Of a stretch of 64,000 bases of DNA, positions 8,514-17,513 are shown piece after piece. Made by a program: the position numbers and the translations under genes. Below the pieces are notes generated by a model. That model was given only the letters and a program-made list of their open reading frames with translations. It made no database searches and was not told the DNA's origin. Source of the DNA: Bog-756 sp963699105. Its GTDB lineage: Bacteria; Actinomycetota; Acidimicrobiia; Acidimicrobiales; RAAP-2. Each line of letters opens with the position of its first letter. Position 1 is the first letter of the stretch. The DNA lies in contig CAVOTI010000001.1 of NCBI GenBank assembly GCA_963699105.1, positions 806,001 through 870,000 of the forward strand, read 5' to 3'.

Positions 8514-10001
8514 TCAGCCTCGCTCTTCTACGGCGAGACGGAACCTCGAGGCCCGCGCCCGCAACGCACTCTCGGGATCGATCCCCAGGGTGCGCGCCAG
8601 GTTGACCAGCGCGAACAACAACTCACCGATCTCGGCGGACTGGTCGGTCCCGCCCCCTTCGCCGTCCGTCACCCGGCCCGAGGGCCCCTCCGCCGCCATC
8701 AGGCTCGACAGGCCGTCGACCACCGTGGCGGCGTCGTCAGCACCGGTGGGCAGGACCATGCCCACGGTCAGCGCCTTGCGCTGCAGCTTGGCCGCCACGG
8801 CCAGGGCCGGCAGGGCCGCCGGGATGCCCTCGGTGACACTGGACCGGCTCTTCTCCACCAGTTTGCGGGCCTCCCAGCTGACGGCCACCTCTTCGGGCGA
8901 GTCGGCGGTGGCGTCCCCGAACACGTGAGGATGGCGGGCCACCAGCTTGTCGTGCACCCCCCGGGCCACGTCGGCCAAAGTGAACCGTCCGGCCTCGGCC
9001 GCCAGGGTGGCGTGGAAATAGACCTGGAACAGGAGATCACCGAGCTCTTCTTCGAGGTGGGCGACGGGGTCGTCCCCCGAGGGTCCCGGGGCGGCACCGT
9101 CGGCGGCACCGTCGGCGGCACCGTCGGCGGCACCGTCGGCGGCACCGTCGGCGGCCGACAGAGTGTCGATGGCCTCGAGGACCTCGTAGGACTCCTCGAG
9201 GAGATGGCGGGCCAGGGAGCCGTGGGTCTGCTGGCGGTCCCACGGACAACGCTGGCGGAGGGTGTGCACCAGCTCGTCGAGCCGTACCAGCTCGACGCCA
9301 ACCGGGTCGGCAAGGCCCGGGATCCACAGTGAGGTCAGGTGGTCGGGGACGAAAGATCGGTCGAGCTCGTCCCAGGACACCTCGAATACCGCCTCGTCGG
9401 CCAGCCCCAGATGGTGCAGGACGGTGACCGCCAGATCGGGAGCCGACTCGACGGACAGCTTGATCACCGACAGCACCGATGGGCTCCAGCACTGGGCGAC
9501 CAGCAGGGGCCCCCGCTCACCGGCGGCGTCGACGGCGAACGACTCGCCGTCCACCATCCGGACCCCGGCGGTCACCGGATCGACCCCCAGGCGGTCGAAG
9601 GCCAGGTCGAGGAAGGACACGGACGGATGGAGGCGGAGTGCCACCCGGCTCTCGGCCACGTCAGGGTGTTCCCGCAACAGGGCCACGGTTCGCTCGGCCA
9701 CGGTGGGCGACCCCGGCACGGCGTAGACCACCGATCCGTCGACGGTGGCGCGGGCCGCCGCCATGAGGTCGTCGACGATGGCCCGGTAGACCTCGTCGAA
9801 GGTCGAGTAGTGCTCGTAGTGCTCGTCGAAGGACGGATGGCCGGCCAACTCTGCGGCCGACGGATGGACCCGGGTGCGCAAATAGACGGCATCGGCACCC
9901 TCGATCAGCGCCACCGTCCCCGTGGTGATCAGATCGGGCCCGGCCGGGCCGAGGCCGACCACGTCGATACGGGGCCGGGTGTGCTGGTTCACGGGCGTCA
10001 T
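8514..10001 (-). CDS. mazG: MazG nucleotide pyrophosphohydrolase fused to an N-terminal tetrapyrrole-methylase-like domain
   Basis: 495 residues. Residues ~1-215 resemble the SAM-dependent tetrapyrrole methylase fold (IDVVGLGPAGPDLITTG, YAVPGSPTVAERT), as in YabN-type MazG proteins. The MazG core begins at about residue 250 with CPWDRQQTHGSLARHLLEE, then the second metal-binding helix EEELGDLLFQVYFHA. The family cleaves (d)NTPs to monophosphates, a housecleaning role. Between the two conserved helices lies a tandem ADGA repeat encoded by five 12-bp units, which lengthens a loop. It follows mfd and the surA-like gene with a 22-bp gap, consistent with one operon. Confidence 0.92.
   Translation of the reverse strand: MTPVNQHTRPRIDVVGLGPAGPDLITTGTVALIEGADAVYLRTRVHPSAAELAGHPSFDEHYEHYSTFDEVYRAIVDDLMAAARATVDGSVVYAVPGSPTVAERTVALLREHPDVAESRVALRLHPSVSFLDLAFDRLGVDPVTAGVRMVDGESFAVDAAGERGPLLVAQCWSPSVLSVIKLSVESAPDLAVTVLHHLGLADEAVFEVSWDELDRSFVPDHLTSLWIPGLADPVGVELVRLDELVHTLRQRCPWDRQQTHGSLARHLLEESYEVLEAIDTLSAADGAADGAADGAADGAADGAAPGPSGDDPVAHLEEELGDLLFQVYFHATLAAEAGRFTLADVARGVHDKLVARHPHVFGDATADSPEEVAVSWEARKLVEKSRSSVTEGIPAALPALAVAAKLQRKALTVGMVLPTGADDAATVVDGLSSLMAAEGPSGRVTDGEGGGTDQSAEIGELLFALVNLARTLGIDPESALRARASRFRLAVEERG
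9093..9152. repeat. 12-bp tandem repeat, five copies, in frame within mazG
   Basis: Five identical units GGCACCGTCGGC. On the minus strand they encode a repeating Ala-Asp-Gly-Ala, so copy-number change keeps frame. Confidence 0.9.
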
Positions 10002-10023
10002 GCCACCGGCCCGAGTCGTTGGA

Positions 10024-11211
10024 TCAGCCGCCGGTGGACGTGCCCGACGACCCCGATCCGCCGGATCCCGAGCTGGAGGACGTCGGGCCCTTCAGGCTGG
10101 GCGGGTTGGTGGTCCCTGACACCCCGGCCAACAGGAACCGCTCTGGTGGTCCGACCGGGGGGACCACGGCCAGTTTCTTCCACGTCCCGTACTGGGGATT
10201 GACGGTGACATCGGCCGTCCGGGCGAAGGCCACGATCTCCTTGCTGACCCGGTCCACGTTGTCCGTCGTCTGCAGCAGCTCCCGTCGGACCACCGAGGTG
10301 GCCGAGGCCAACGGCTCGACCTGCTGGCTGGTCACCTCGTAGATGAGCCACTGGCCGGTGCTCGAGTCCTGGAGGGGGGCGAGGGGCTGTCCGACGGTGA
10401 CCGTCTGCACCTGGAGGTTCTGCTCCACCTCCGACAGGGTGTAACTGCACCCCAACGCCCCACCGGTCGCCTGGGTCTGCGTGTCGAGCGAGTTGGCCTT
10501 GGCCACCGAGGCGAAGGACGCCCCCCCGTTTATCTGGGCCACCAACTGGTCGGCGTGGGCCTGGGTATCGGTCACGATCAGGCTCACGCACGCCTCGGTG
10601 AACAAGGACTGGTTGGCGTTGTAGTAGTTGGCCACCGCCTGGTCGGAGAGGTCGGCCCCCCGGGCCAGCAGCTTCTCGTCGACCGCCTGATTGCGGACCT
10701 GGGCCGCCGTCACCTGGGCGGGAAGGGCGTCCAACAGCTGGGCGCCGGTGATGTCGGACCCGGTGGCCGACTGGCAGTAGGAGACGGTGCCCTCCGATTC
10801 GGAGTCCTGCACCTGCTGGCTGATCTCCCCGTCGAGGGTGGACTCGAGGTCGGACTTGGCCGAGGCCAGGTCGGACGACGACACCGCGAGCCCCTTGGTC
10901 GCCGCGAACTGCTGGGCCAGCAGGTCTCCGACCTGGTTGTTGAGCACGGCGTTGACGAAGGTCATCGAGTAGGTGCCCGGGCCCCCCGCTCCCTGGCCGG
11001 CCACCGAGGTGAGCTCGGCGTCCTCCAACTGGAGCAGGCACCCCCCGGCCACCGTGGTCTCGAAGGTGTGCAGCTCGGCATTGAGGCTGCTGACCGAGAT
11101 GTCGGACCCGGCGGCCGATGCCGCGGTGGGGGTGACCTGGCAGGCCGAGGCCAAGGCACCCGAGGCGATCACGACGAGGGCGGCGGCGGCCCCGGAGAGT
11201 TGGCGCTTCAC
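10024..11211 (-). CDS. Secreted SurA/PrsA-like peptidyl-prolyl isomerase (probable lipoprotein)
   Basis: 395 residues from GTG 11211. The N-terminus (KRQLSGAAAALVVIASGAL) is a signal peptide followed by ASAC, a near-lipobox, so lipidation at that cysteine is likely. A SurA-type N-terminal helical region spans about residues 35-220. A parvulin-type rotamase region follows (ACVSLIVTDTQAHADQLVAQ and GGASFASVAKANSLD). The tail is Ser/Gly-rich. It would act outside the membrane on secreted protein folding. It lies 41 bp downstream of mfd. M. tuberculosis has a lipoprotein (LpqU) in a similar place but of a different family. Catalytic competence is not proven by sequence. Confidence 0.82.
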   Translation of the reverse strand: MKRQLSGAAAALVVIASGALASACQVTPTAASAAGSDISVSSLNAELHTFETTVAGGCLLQLEDAELTSVAGQGAGGPGTYSMTFVNAVLNNQVGDLLAQQFAATKGLAVSSSDLASAKSDLESTLDGEISQQVQDSESEGTVSYCQSATGSDITGAQLLDALPAQVTAAQVRNQAVDEKLLARGADLSDQAVANYYNANQSLFTEACVSLIVTDTQAHADQLVAQINGGASFASVAKANSLDTQTQATGGALGCSYTLSEVEQNLQVQTVTVGQPLAPLQDSSTGQWLIYEVTSQQVEPLASATSVVRRELLQTTDNVDRVSKEIVAFARTADVTVNPQYGTWKKLAVVPPVGPPERFLLAGVSGTTNPPSLKGPTSSSSGSGGSGSSGTSTGG

Positions 11212-11252
11212 GGCGGCGATGCTATCGGCTGGTGGACCGGCCCCTGCTGCGC

Positions 11253-14200
11253 CTACTCGGGGCGGACCGCCGGCACCAGCTCGGCAAGGAGCTGGACCAA
11301 TCCCGGCGCGTAGCCCGACCCCGGGCCGGGTGGCGGAACGGTCAGCAGCAGCCGGTGCTGGTCGGCCTGGTAGGTGGCGCCGGGGGCCAGCCGGCGCAGA
11401 CGGATCTCCTCCGAGGCCGCCAGGGTGATCGGGGAGAGCTTGACGTTCGACCGCTGGTTGGAGCTGCGACCCATACCGGTCCGGGGAACGGTCACCGCCA
11501 GATCGGTGATCCCCAGGCGCAGGCACTCCACCCGGAGGCGGGCCACGTCCAACAGGGCGGCGGCCGGTGCCGGGAGGGGGCCGAACCGGTCCTCCCACTC
11601 GGTGCGCACGTCGTCGACCTGCTCCTCGGTCCTCACCCCGGTCAGCCGGCGGTACGCCTCGAGCCGGACGTCCTCGGCCGCCACATAGGTGGCGGGGAGA
11701 TGGGCCGCATCGGGCAGATCGAGGGAGAGGTCGACGGGCTGGGGCCGGGGCTCCCCCTTCAGTTCGGAGACGGCTTCGGACACCATCTGCACGTACAGGT
11801 CGTAGCCGATGGCGGCGATGTGACCCGACTGGTCCCTGCCCAGCAGGTTGCCGGCCCCCCGGATCTGCAGGTCCCGGAGGGCGATCTTGAACCCGGAGCC
11901 GAGCTCGGTGTGATCGCCGATGGTGCGAAGGCGTTCGTAGGCCGTTTCGGTGAGCACCCGGTCGACCGGGTGGAACAGGTAGGCATAGGCCCTCTGGCCG
12001 GCCCGGCCCACCCGGCCCCGCAACTGGTGGAGCTGGCCCAGCCCCAACAGATCGGCCCGGTCCACCACCAGCGTGTTGACGGTGGGCATGTCGATCCCCG
12101 ACTCGATGATGGTGGTGCACACCAGGACGTCGTAGCTGCCTTCCCAGAAGTCGAGCACGACCTTCTCCAGCGAGCCCTCGTCCATCTGGCCGTGGGCCAC
12201 CGCCACCCGCGCCTCGGGGGCCATGGTGTGGACGCGCTCGGCCACCGCTTCGATGTCCTGGACGCGGTTGTGCACGTAGAAGACCTGTCCCTCCCGCAGC
12301 AGCTCGCGCCGGATGGCCTCGGAGGCGGCCGCCTCCTCGAACTCGCCCACATGGGTGAGGATGGGCAGCCGGGCGGCTGGCGGGGTGTTGACCATCGACA
12401 GGTCGCGGATGCCGGTCAGGGCCATCTCCAGGGTGCGCGGGATCGGACTGGCGGTCAGGGTGAGCACGTCGACCCCTTCGGACAGGGCCTTGATCGACTC
12501 CTTGTGGGAGACCCCGAAGCGTTGCTCCTCGTCGACCACCAGCAGCCCGAGCTTCTTGAAGGTGACGTCCCCGCCCAGCAGCCGGTGGGTGCCCACCACC
12601 ACGTCGACCGAGCCGTCGGCCAAACCGGCCAGCACCTCCCGGGCCTGGGCGTTGGTCAGGAACCGGCTCAGCAATTCCACCTTCACCGGAAACGGCGCAT
12701 ACCGGTCGGCGAAGGTCTGGGCGTGCTGACTGGCCAACAGGGTGGTGGGCACCAGCACCGCCGCCTGGTACCCGTCCTGGACGGCCTTGAACACGGCCCG
12801 GATCGCCACCTCGGTCTTGCCGAAGCCCACGTCGCCGCAGACCAGCCGGTCCATCGGCTGGGGCCGCTCCATGTCGGCCTTGACCTCCTCGATGGCCCGG
12901 AGCTGGTCGGCGGTCTCGACGAAGGGGAACGACGACTCGAGCTCGGCCTGCCACGGGGTGTCCGGACCGAAGGCATGCCCGGTCACCTGGAGCCGTCGCC
13001 GGTACAGGGCCACCAGCTCCTCGGCGATCTCGTGCACGGCCGCCCGGGCCCTCGACCTGGCTCGCTGCCACTCCGACCCCCCCAACCTGCTCACGGTGGG
13101 CGAATCCCCTCCGGCGTAGGGAGTCAGGAGCTCGATCTGGTCGGTGGGCAGGTAGAGCTTGTCCCCACCGCGGTATTCGAGCAGCAGGTAGTCGCGGGTG
13201 GCTCCCCCCATGGTCCGGGTGACCATGCCGCCGTAGGTCGCCACCCCGTGCTGGCGGTGGACCACGTAGCTCCCCGGAGCCAGGTCGTCGAAGAACCCGT
13301 CGACCGGGCGGGCCCGGGCCCGGGCCTGGCGGTGGGGACGGCGGCGGCCGGTGACATCGGACTCGGTGAGCAGGGCCACCTTGGCCCGGGGCAGGACGAA
13401 GCCCCGGTCGACCAGGGCCACCACGATCCGGGCCCCGGGCAAGGCCAGGTCGGGGCCGTCCCCCGAGGCCGAGGCCACCGGCACGGTGACCCCTTCGGCG
13501 GCCAGGATGCCGGCCAAGCGTTCGGCTCCTCCGGGGGTGGACGAGCAGAGCACCACCGAGTACCCGTCGTTGACCAGGCTCGACACCTGCGAGGCCAGTC
13601 TGGCCCCGTCGCCCAGGATCGGCTCCCATCCCCGGCTCTCCACCAACGGGATGTCCGGCCCCTCGGCGCTCGGCACCAGTGAAACGACGCCGGCCGATGT
13701 ATCGGTCAACAGGCGGTCGAAGGGCACATGGAGCCGTGGGGCACCTTCACCGGCGTCGAGCCCCCAGGTGGAGGCCAAGGCGTCAGCCAGGGCCGACTCC
13801 TCGTCGAGGAGCTCGCCGGCCCGGTCCCTCACCCGGCGTGGCTCGACCACCACCACCACGGCGTCGTCCCCCATCAGGTCGGTGACCAGCTCCTCGGAGT
13901 CGGCCAGCCACGGCAGCCAAGATTCCATGCCGTCGAACTGCTCACCGTCGGCCAGGCGATCCCACTGATGCCGTCCCCAGGGGGCGGAACCGACCAGCTC
14001 GGCGGCCCGCTTGCGCATGGTCTCGTCGGCCACCAGCTCTCGGCAGCCGAACAGCTCGACCCGCTCGAGGTCGTCGGTCGACCGCTGATCGGCGACGTCG
14101 AACCGGGTGAGCCGATCGACCTCGTCTCCCCAGAGATCGATCCTGATGGGTTCGTCGGCCGTGGACGGGAACACGTCGACGATCCCGCCCCGTACCGCCA

Positions 14201-14789
14201 GTTCGCCGCGGTGCTCGACCAGAGACTCGCGGCGATAGCCCATCTCCACCAACCGGACCGTGAGGGCCTCGGCGTCGATGCGGTCGCCCTTGGCCACCAC
14301 CACCGGTCGGGAGGCCGTCCTCCAGGGCCCGAGCCTCTGGAGCACAGCCTTGATGGGCGCCACCACGACCTCCGGCCCCCGGGTCCCGGGCGTCGCCGCC
14401 CCTTCCGGCCCGCCCAGCTGCCACAACAGCCGCAGCCGACGACCCATGGTGAAGATGTCGGGACTGACCCGCTCGAAGGGCAGCGTCTCCCAGGCGGGGA
14501 ACACCTCCACCCGGCCCGCCCCGGCCTCGGGGTCCCCGGAACCTCCGGGGCCCTCTGGGTCTCGGTGTCCGGCTCCGGTGAACGCCTCGAGGTCGTGGGC
14601 CAACTGCTCGGCGGCGGCCACCGTGGGGGTCACGACCAGTACCGGACGGCGGGCGCCCAGCCGGATGAGCCCGGCCAGCACGAATGCCTGGGCCGGGGTG
14701 GCCACGGCCAGGGTGGCATTGGACGCACCGATGACCCGCGTCATGGCGGGTTCGTTGCGCAGCAGGGAGGGAAGCGAGCGGAAGCTCAC
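11253..14789 (-). CDS. mfd: Transcription-repair coupling factor Mfd
   Basis: 1178 residues, normal length. Mfd releases RNA polymerase stalled at DNA lesions and recruits UvrA. Domains in order are a UvrB-homology N-terminal region, an RNA-polymerase-interacting CarD-like domain around residue 500 (APGSYVVHRQHGVATYGGM), a RecG-like translocase with Walker A CGDVGFGKTEVA near residue 650 and motif II LLVVDEEQRFGVSHKE near 750, and the C-terminal TRCF domain. The start is GTG 14789, six nt after a TACCCT hexamer, suggesting a leaderless message. It heads mfd / surA-like / mazG. Confidence 0.97.
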   Translation of the reverse strand: MSFRSLPSLLRNEPAMTRVIGASNATLAVATPAQAFVLAGLIRLGARRPVLVVTPTVAAAEQLAHDLEAFTGAGHRDPEGPGGSGDPEAGAGRVEVFPAWETLPFERVSPDIFTMGRRLRLLWQLGGPEGAATPGTRGPEVVVAPIKAVLQRLGPWRTASRPVVVAKGDRIDAEALTVRLVEMGYRRESLVEHRGELAVRGGIVDVFPSTADEPIRIDLWGDEVDRLTRFDVADQRSTDDLERVELFGCRELVADETMRKRAAELVGSAPWGRHQWDRLADGEQFDGMESWLPWLADSEELVTDLMGDDAVVVVVEPRRVRDRAGELLDEESALADALASTWGLDAGEGAPRLHVPFDRLLTDTSAGVVSLVPSAEGPDIPLVESRGWEPILGDGARLASQVSSLVNDGYSVVLCSSTPGGAERLAGILAAEGVTVPVASASGDGPDLALPGARIVVALVDRGFVLPRAKVALLTESDVTGRRRPHRQARARARPVDGFFDDLAPGSYVVHRQHGVATYGGMVTRTMGGATRDYLLLEYRGGDKLYLPTDQIELLTPYAGGDSPTVSRLGGSEWQRARSRARAAVHEIAEELVALYRRRLQVTGHAFGPDTPWQAELESSFPFVETADQLRAIEEVKADMERPQPMDRLVCGDVGFGKTEVAIRAVFKAVQDGYQAAVLVPTTLLASQHAQTFADRYAPFPVKVELLSRFLTNAQAREVLAGLADGSVDVVVGTHRLLGGDVTFKKLGLLVVDEEQRFGVSHKESIKALSEGVDVLTLTASPIPRTLEMALTGIRDLSMVNTPPAARLPILTHVGEFEEAAASEAIRRELLREGQVFYVHNRVQDIEAVAERVHTMAPEARVAVAHGQMDEGSLEKVVLDFWEGSYDVLVCTTIIESGIDMPTVNTLVVDRADLLGLGQLHQLRGRVGRAGQRAYAYLFHPVDRVLTETAYERLRTIGDHTELGSGFKIALRDLQIRGAGNLLGRDQSGHIAAIGYDLYVQMVSEAVSELKGEPRPQPVDLSLDLPDAAHLPATYVAAEDVRLEAYRRLTGVRTEEQVDDVRTEWEDRFGPLPAPAAALLDVARLRVECLRLGITDLAVTVPRTGMGRSSNQRSNVKLSPITLAASEEIRLRRLAPGATYQADQHRLLLTVPPPGPGSGYAPGLVQLLAELVPAVRPE

Positions 14790-14795
14790 TTGCTC

Positions 14796-14801
14796 AGGGT
14801 A
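14796..14801 (-). promoter_or_regulatory. -10 hexamer TACCCT, leaderless mfd
   Basis: TACCCT on the minus strand ends 6 nt before GTG 14789; no ribosome binding site can fit. Confidence 0.5.
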
Positions 14802-14822
14802 CCGGCCACCGCCGGTCGGCCC

Positions 14823-14901
14823 GGTGGGGTCGGTGGGGTCGGTGGGGTCGGTGGGGCCGGTGGGCCCGGTGGGGCCGGTGGGGCCGGTGGGCGGTGGGGC
14901 C
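14823..14901. repeat. 9-bp minisatellite between mfd and pth
   Basis: About 8.5 near-identical units of GGTGGGGTC/GGTGGGGCC fill most of the space between the mfd start and the pth stop. One unit is two bases short. No gene lies here. Confidence 0.85.
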
Positions 14902-14912
14902 GGTCGCCTCGG

Positions 14913-15473
14913 TCAGGTGCCCACGTTGAACCGGTTCATGGCCACCTCCACCCCGTCGGACACGATGGCCTCCACGGCGTCGGCGGCCGTGTCGATGGCC
15001 GTCGCCAGCACCGATCGTTCGGCGGCGCCGGGGCGTTTCAAGACGTAATCGGCACCATCCTGGCGTCCGGGAGGCTTACCGATCCCGATGCGAACCCTGA
15101 GGTAGTCGTTGGTGTGCAGGTGGCTGTCGACCGACTTGAGCCCGTTGTGGCCGGCGGACCCTCCCCCGACCTTCACCTTGATCCGCCCCGAGGGCAGATC
15201 CATCTCGTCGTGGACCACGATCAGTGAGGCTCCGGGCCCACCCCGGCGGACGAGGGGGGCGACGGCCCGGCCCGATTCGTTCATGAACGTCTGGGGGACG
15301 CCGAGGAGCACTCGCCGGTCCGCCATCCTCACCTCGCAGGCCTGGGAGAACAGTCCCTTCTCCAGCTTCAGGCGACCTTGGTGACGGACGGCCAGATCGG
15401 CCACGACGTCGGCGCCGACGTTGTGGCGGGTGTTGACGAACTCCGCCCCCGGGTTGCCCAGCCCCACCACCAC
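14913..15473 (-). CDS. pth: Peptidyl-tRNA hydrolase
   Basis: 186 residues. It recycles peptidyl-tRNA that drops off ribosomes. Catalytic residues are visible in context: Asn in GLGNPGAEF, His in TRHNVGADV and Asp in VVHDEMDLPSG; GGSAGHNGLKSVDSHL is the conserved substrate-binding segment. The start is one of three consecutive GTG codons (15473 marked). No ATG lies between it and the rplY stop 60 bp upstream. The rplY-pth pair matches the usual actinobacterial order. Confidence 0.96.
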   Translation of the reverse strand: MVVGLGNPGAEFVNTRHNVGADVVADLAVRHQGRLKLEKGLFSQACEVRMADRRVLLGVPQTFMNESGRAVAPLVRRGGPGASLIVVHDEMDLPSGRIKVKVGGGSAGHNGLKSVDSHLHTNDYLRVRIGIGKPPGRQDGADYVLKRPGAAERSVLATAIDTAADAVEAIVSDGVEVAMNRFNVGT

Positions 15474-15533
15474 GAAATCGACCGGCGTCCCCGTCCGAGG
15501 GGCCGCCGGCGTACGGCGGTTCCGCAGCAGGAC

Positions 15534-16199
15534 TTAGCCCTCCGAGGTCTCGGTGTCGGCCGCCGGTTCCTCGGCCAGGGCCTCGCCCGCTTCCACGGCC
15601 GCCGCCGCGGCGATCTCGGCCTCTTCCTCGGCGGTGACCTGCACCCGCGGTGGCTGTCCGGCGACCACGGTGGCCTCGGGATCGGTCTCGAGCTCGACAC
15701 CGGGCGGAATGGTGATGTCCGAGACGTGCAGCGAGGCGCCGATGGTCAGTCCGGAGATGTCGATGTCCACCGACGGTGGGATGTCGGCCGGCTTGGCCTT
15801 CACGGCCAGTGTGAAGAGCTGCTGGTCCACGATGCCGTCACCGTGTTGAACCTCTATGGGCTCACCCACCAGGTTGATGGTCACCTCGGCGCTGATCACC
15901 TCGTCCCGACGGACGATCTGGAAGTCGATATGGGTCACCACGTTCTTGAACGGGTGGTGCTGGATGTCCCTGGCCAGAGTGAGCAGGTTCTTCCCGTCGA
16001 CCTCCAGCGACAGCAGGGTGTTCAGCCCCGCCTCACCCGACAGGGCGATCTGGAACTCGCGGGCCCCGACCGCCACCGGAATGGGCTCGGCCCCGTGGCC
16101 GTAGACCACGCCGGGAATCTTTCCCGCGGCCCGCAGGCGACGGGTCGAGCTGGAACCGATTTCCCGGCCGGCTTCGGCGGCAAGGGTGACTTCGGGCAT
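15534..16199 (-). CDS. rplY: 50S ribosomal protein bL25, long CTC form
   Basis: 221 residues from ATG 16199, with GAGGAG eight nt upstream. The N-terminal L25 domain that binds 5S rRNA reads GSSSTRRLRAAGKIPGVVYG. The C-terminal TL5-type beta domain follows (PADIPPSVDIDISGLTIG). The tail is very acidic (EEEAEIAAAAAVEAGEALAE), as in general-stress CTC proteins. It is followed by pth. Confidence 0.95.
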   Translation of the reverse strand: MPEVTLAAEAGREIGSSSTRRLRAAGKIPGVVYGHGAEPIPVAVGAREFQIALSGEAGLNTLLSLEVDGKNLLTLARDIQHHPFKNVVTHIDFQIVRRDEVISAEVTINLVGEPIEVQHGDGIVDQQLFTLAVKAKPADIPPSVDIDISGLTIGASLHVSDITIPPGVELETDPEATVVAGQPPRVQVTAEEEAEIAAAAAVEAGEALAEEPAADTETSEG

Positions 16200-16420
16200 G
16201 CGAGAACTCCTCGAGAGATGCTGAAACGGGACAGGGGCTCCTCCCACCCATCATGCCTGGCGCAGGCGATGGCGGAGGGCCGCTGCTGACGGCCCACCAT
16301 GATAGACGAGCGTCTCGGGGGTGGGCCACAACGGACCCAGCCGGCCCGGATGGGCACGGGTGGGCAGCGCTAGCATCCCTGCCGTCGTCCGGGAGTCCGG
16401 TGGTGAGGAGGGATCGATCC

Positions 16421-16924
16421 GTGTCCGTGGAGCACTTCCCCGTCGAGGCGGGGCACATCCTGACCTTCGCCCGGGCGATCGGTGACGACAATCCCGTCTA
16501 CCGGGACGAGGAGGCAGCACTGGCAGCCGGGTTGGGCGGGATCATCGCCCCTCCCACCTTTGTGGTGGCCGGGGCCCACTTCGACCCGGACTACCCGCTG
16601 CGGCCGGCCCCCGGCAAGCCGTGGTTCGGTTCCGGGGGCGAGGCCACCGGGGCGCCGGCCGGAGAGGCATCGGGTACGGGTCCGCATAGCGGCGAGACCT
16701 CCCTCCATGCCGAGCAGCACTTCGAATACCACCGCACGCTTCAGGCCGGCGACGTCCTCACCTCGTCATCGCACCAGGGGAACACCTGGCAGAGGGAGGG
16801 GGGGCGGGGAGGAACGATGACGTTCTCCGAATTCGTCACCGAATACCGCGACGCCCTTGGCGAGCTGGTGGTGACGTCGAGAACCGTGTCGGTTCGGATC
16901 AGTCGACCCTCCGGGTCGCAGTGA
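16421..16924 (+). CDS. MaoC/FAS1-like dehydratase, HadA-type N-terminal partner
   Basis: 167 residues from GTG 16421, with AGGAGGG eight nt upstream. It shows the hot-dog fold start HFPVEAGHILTFARAIGDDNPVYRDEEAA and IIAPPTFVVAGAHF, typical of the N-terminal MaoC-like subunit that pairs with a catalytic partner. An internal Gly/Ala-rich insertion (GEATGAPAGEASG) is present. The second gene follows after one base, so they are almost certainly an obligate heterodimer dehydrating 3-hydroxyacyl thioesters. Mycobacterial HadAB is the closest known analogy; whether the substrate is ACP- or CoA-bound is not decided here. Confidence 0.85.
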   Translation: MSVEHFPVEAGHILTFARAIGDDNPVYRDEEAALAAGLGGIIAPPTFVVAGAHFDPDYPLRPAPGKPWFGSGGEATGAPAGEASGTGPHSGETSLHAEQHFEYHRTLQAGDVLTSSSHQGNTWQREGGRGGTMTFSEFVTEYRDALGELVVTSRTVSVRISRPSGSQ

Positions 16925-16925
16925 C

Positions 16926-17348
16926 ATGTGGCGGTCGGCGGCCGACGCCCCGGTCGGCACGGTGTTCGAAGGGGTGGTGGTGGAGAACCTCACCCGCACC
17001 CAGATCGTCCAGTATGCCGGCACCTCCGGCGACTTCAACCCCCTTCATACCGACGAGATCTTCGCCACCCGGGTGGCCCGCTTTCCCTCGGTCTTCGCTC
17101 ACGGAATGCTCACCATGGGCATGACCGGTCGGCTGCTGACCGACACCGTGGGGGACGGGAGGTTGGTCCGGTTCGGCGGGAGATTCCGGGCCCAGGTGTG
17201 GCCCGGCGACACACTGACCACCCGGGTCGAGGTGATGGCGGCGTCGGATCACGACGGCCAATGGCTGATCGATTTGGACCTGGTCACCGTCAACCAGAAC
17301 GGGGACGAGGTGTTCAGCGGCACTGCCACCGCCCGGCTCGGACCCTGA
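16926..17348 (+). CDS. MaoC-type (R)-specific enoyl hydratase/dehydratase, HadB-like catalytic partner
   Basis: 140 residues. The catalytic hydratase-2 motif is complete: YAGTSGDFNPLHTDEIFA supplies Asp and His. FAHGMLTMGMTGRLL is the typical central helix of MaoC hot-dog proteins. The ATG lies one base after the stop of the HadA-like gene. It is inserted between the rplY and prs genes on the opposite strand, so it has its own promoter. Downstream, a hairpin region separates it from the convergent prs gene. Confidence 0.9.
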   Translation: MWRSAADAPVGTVFEGVVVENLTRTQIVQYAGTSGDFNPLHTDEIFATRVARFPSVFAHGMLTMGMTGRLLTDTVGDGRLVRFGGRFRAQVWPGDTLTTRVEVMAASDHDGQWLIDLDLVTVNQNGDEVFSGTATARLGP

Positions 17349-17383
17349 GCAACCCGGGCGGGACCAGCGGCCTGTTACTTTTC

Positions 17384-17430
17384 CATTTCGCCTACTCTCC
17401 GTATGCCACATACCGGTGGTCGGCGAAATG
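17384..17430. terminator. Inverted repeat between convergent hadB-like and prs genes
   Basis: CATTTCGCC (17384-17392) pairs perfectly with GGCGAAATG (17422-17430) around a 29-nt loop that itself contains a small palindrome GTATG-CCA-CATAC (17401-17413). A T-rich patch lies on the left side. It may act as a bidirectional terminator, but the long loop also fits a protein-binding site. Confidence 0.4.
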
Positions 17431-17513
17431 CAGAACCAATCGGCCCAGGCTGGCCGACCACGTGCGACCCGGCCATCTCGGCAGCCCGGTGGGCCCACAC
17501 CACCGCCCCGATT

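Noticed and set aside
9093..9152. CRISPR-like repeat array
   Set aside because: Units are 12 bp, contiguous and coding (Ala-Asp-Gly-Ala); no spacers and no cas genes anywhere in the window.
10024..13629. Single 1201-codon minus-strand frame joining part of mfd region to the surA-like gene
   Set aside because: Only the last 395 codons have the signal peptide and rotamase region; the rest is an out-of-frame shadow of mfd.
11232..13682. Very long plus-strand open frame opposite mfd
   Set aside because: Composition is the Gly/Pro/Arg/His-rich pattern of an antisense frame in 70% GC DNA; mfd on the other strand has full domain structure.
13728..15227. Long plus-strand open frame across the mfd start and pth
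   Set aside because: It runs antisense through two well-supported genes and through the minisatellite; no recognisable motif.
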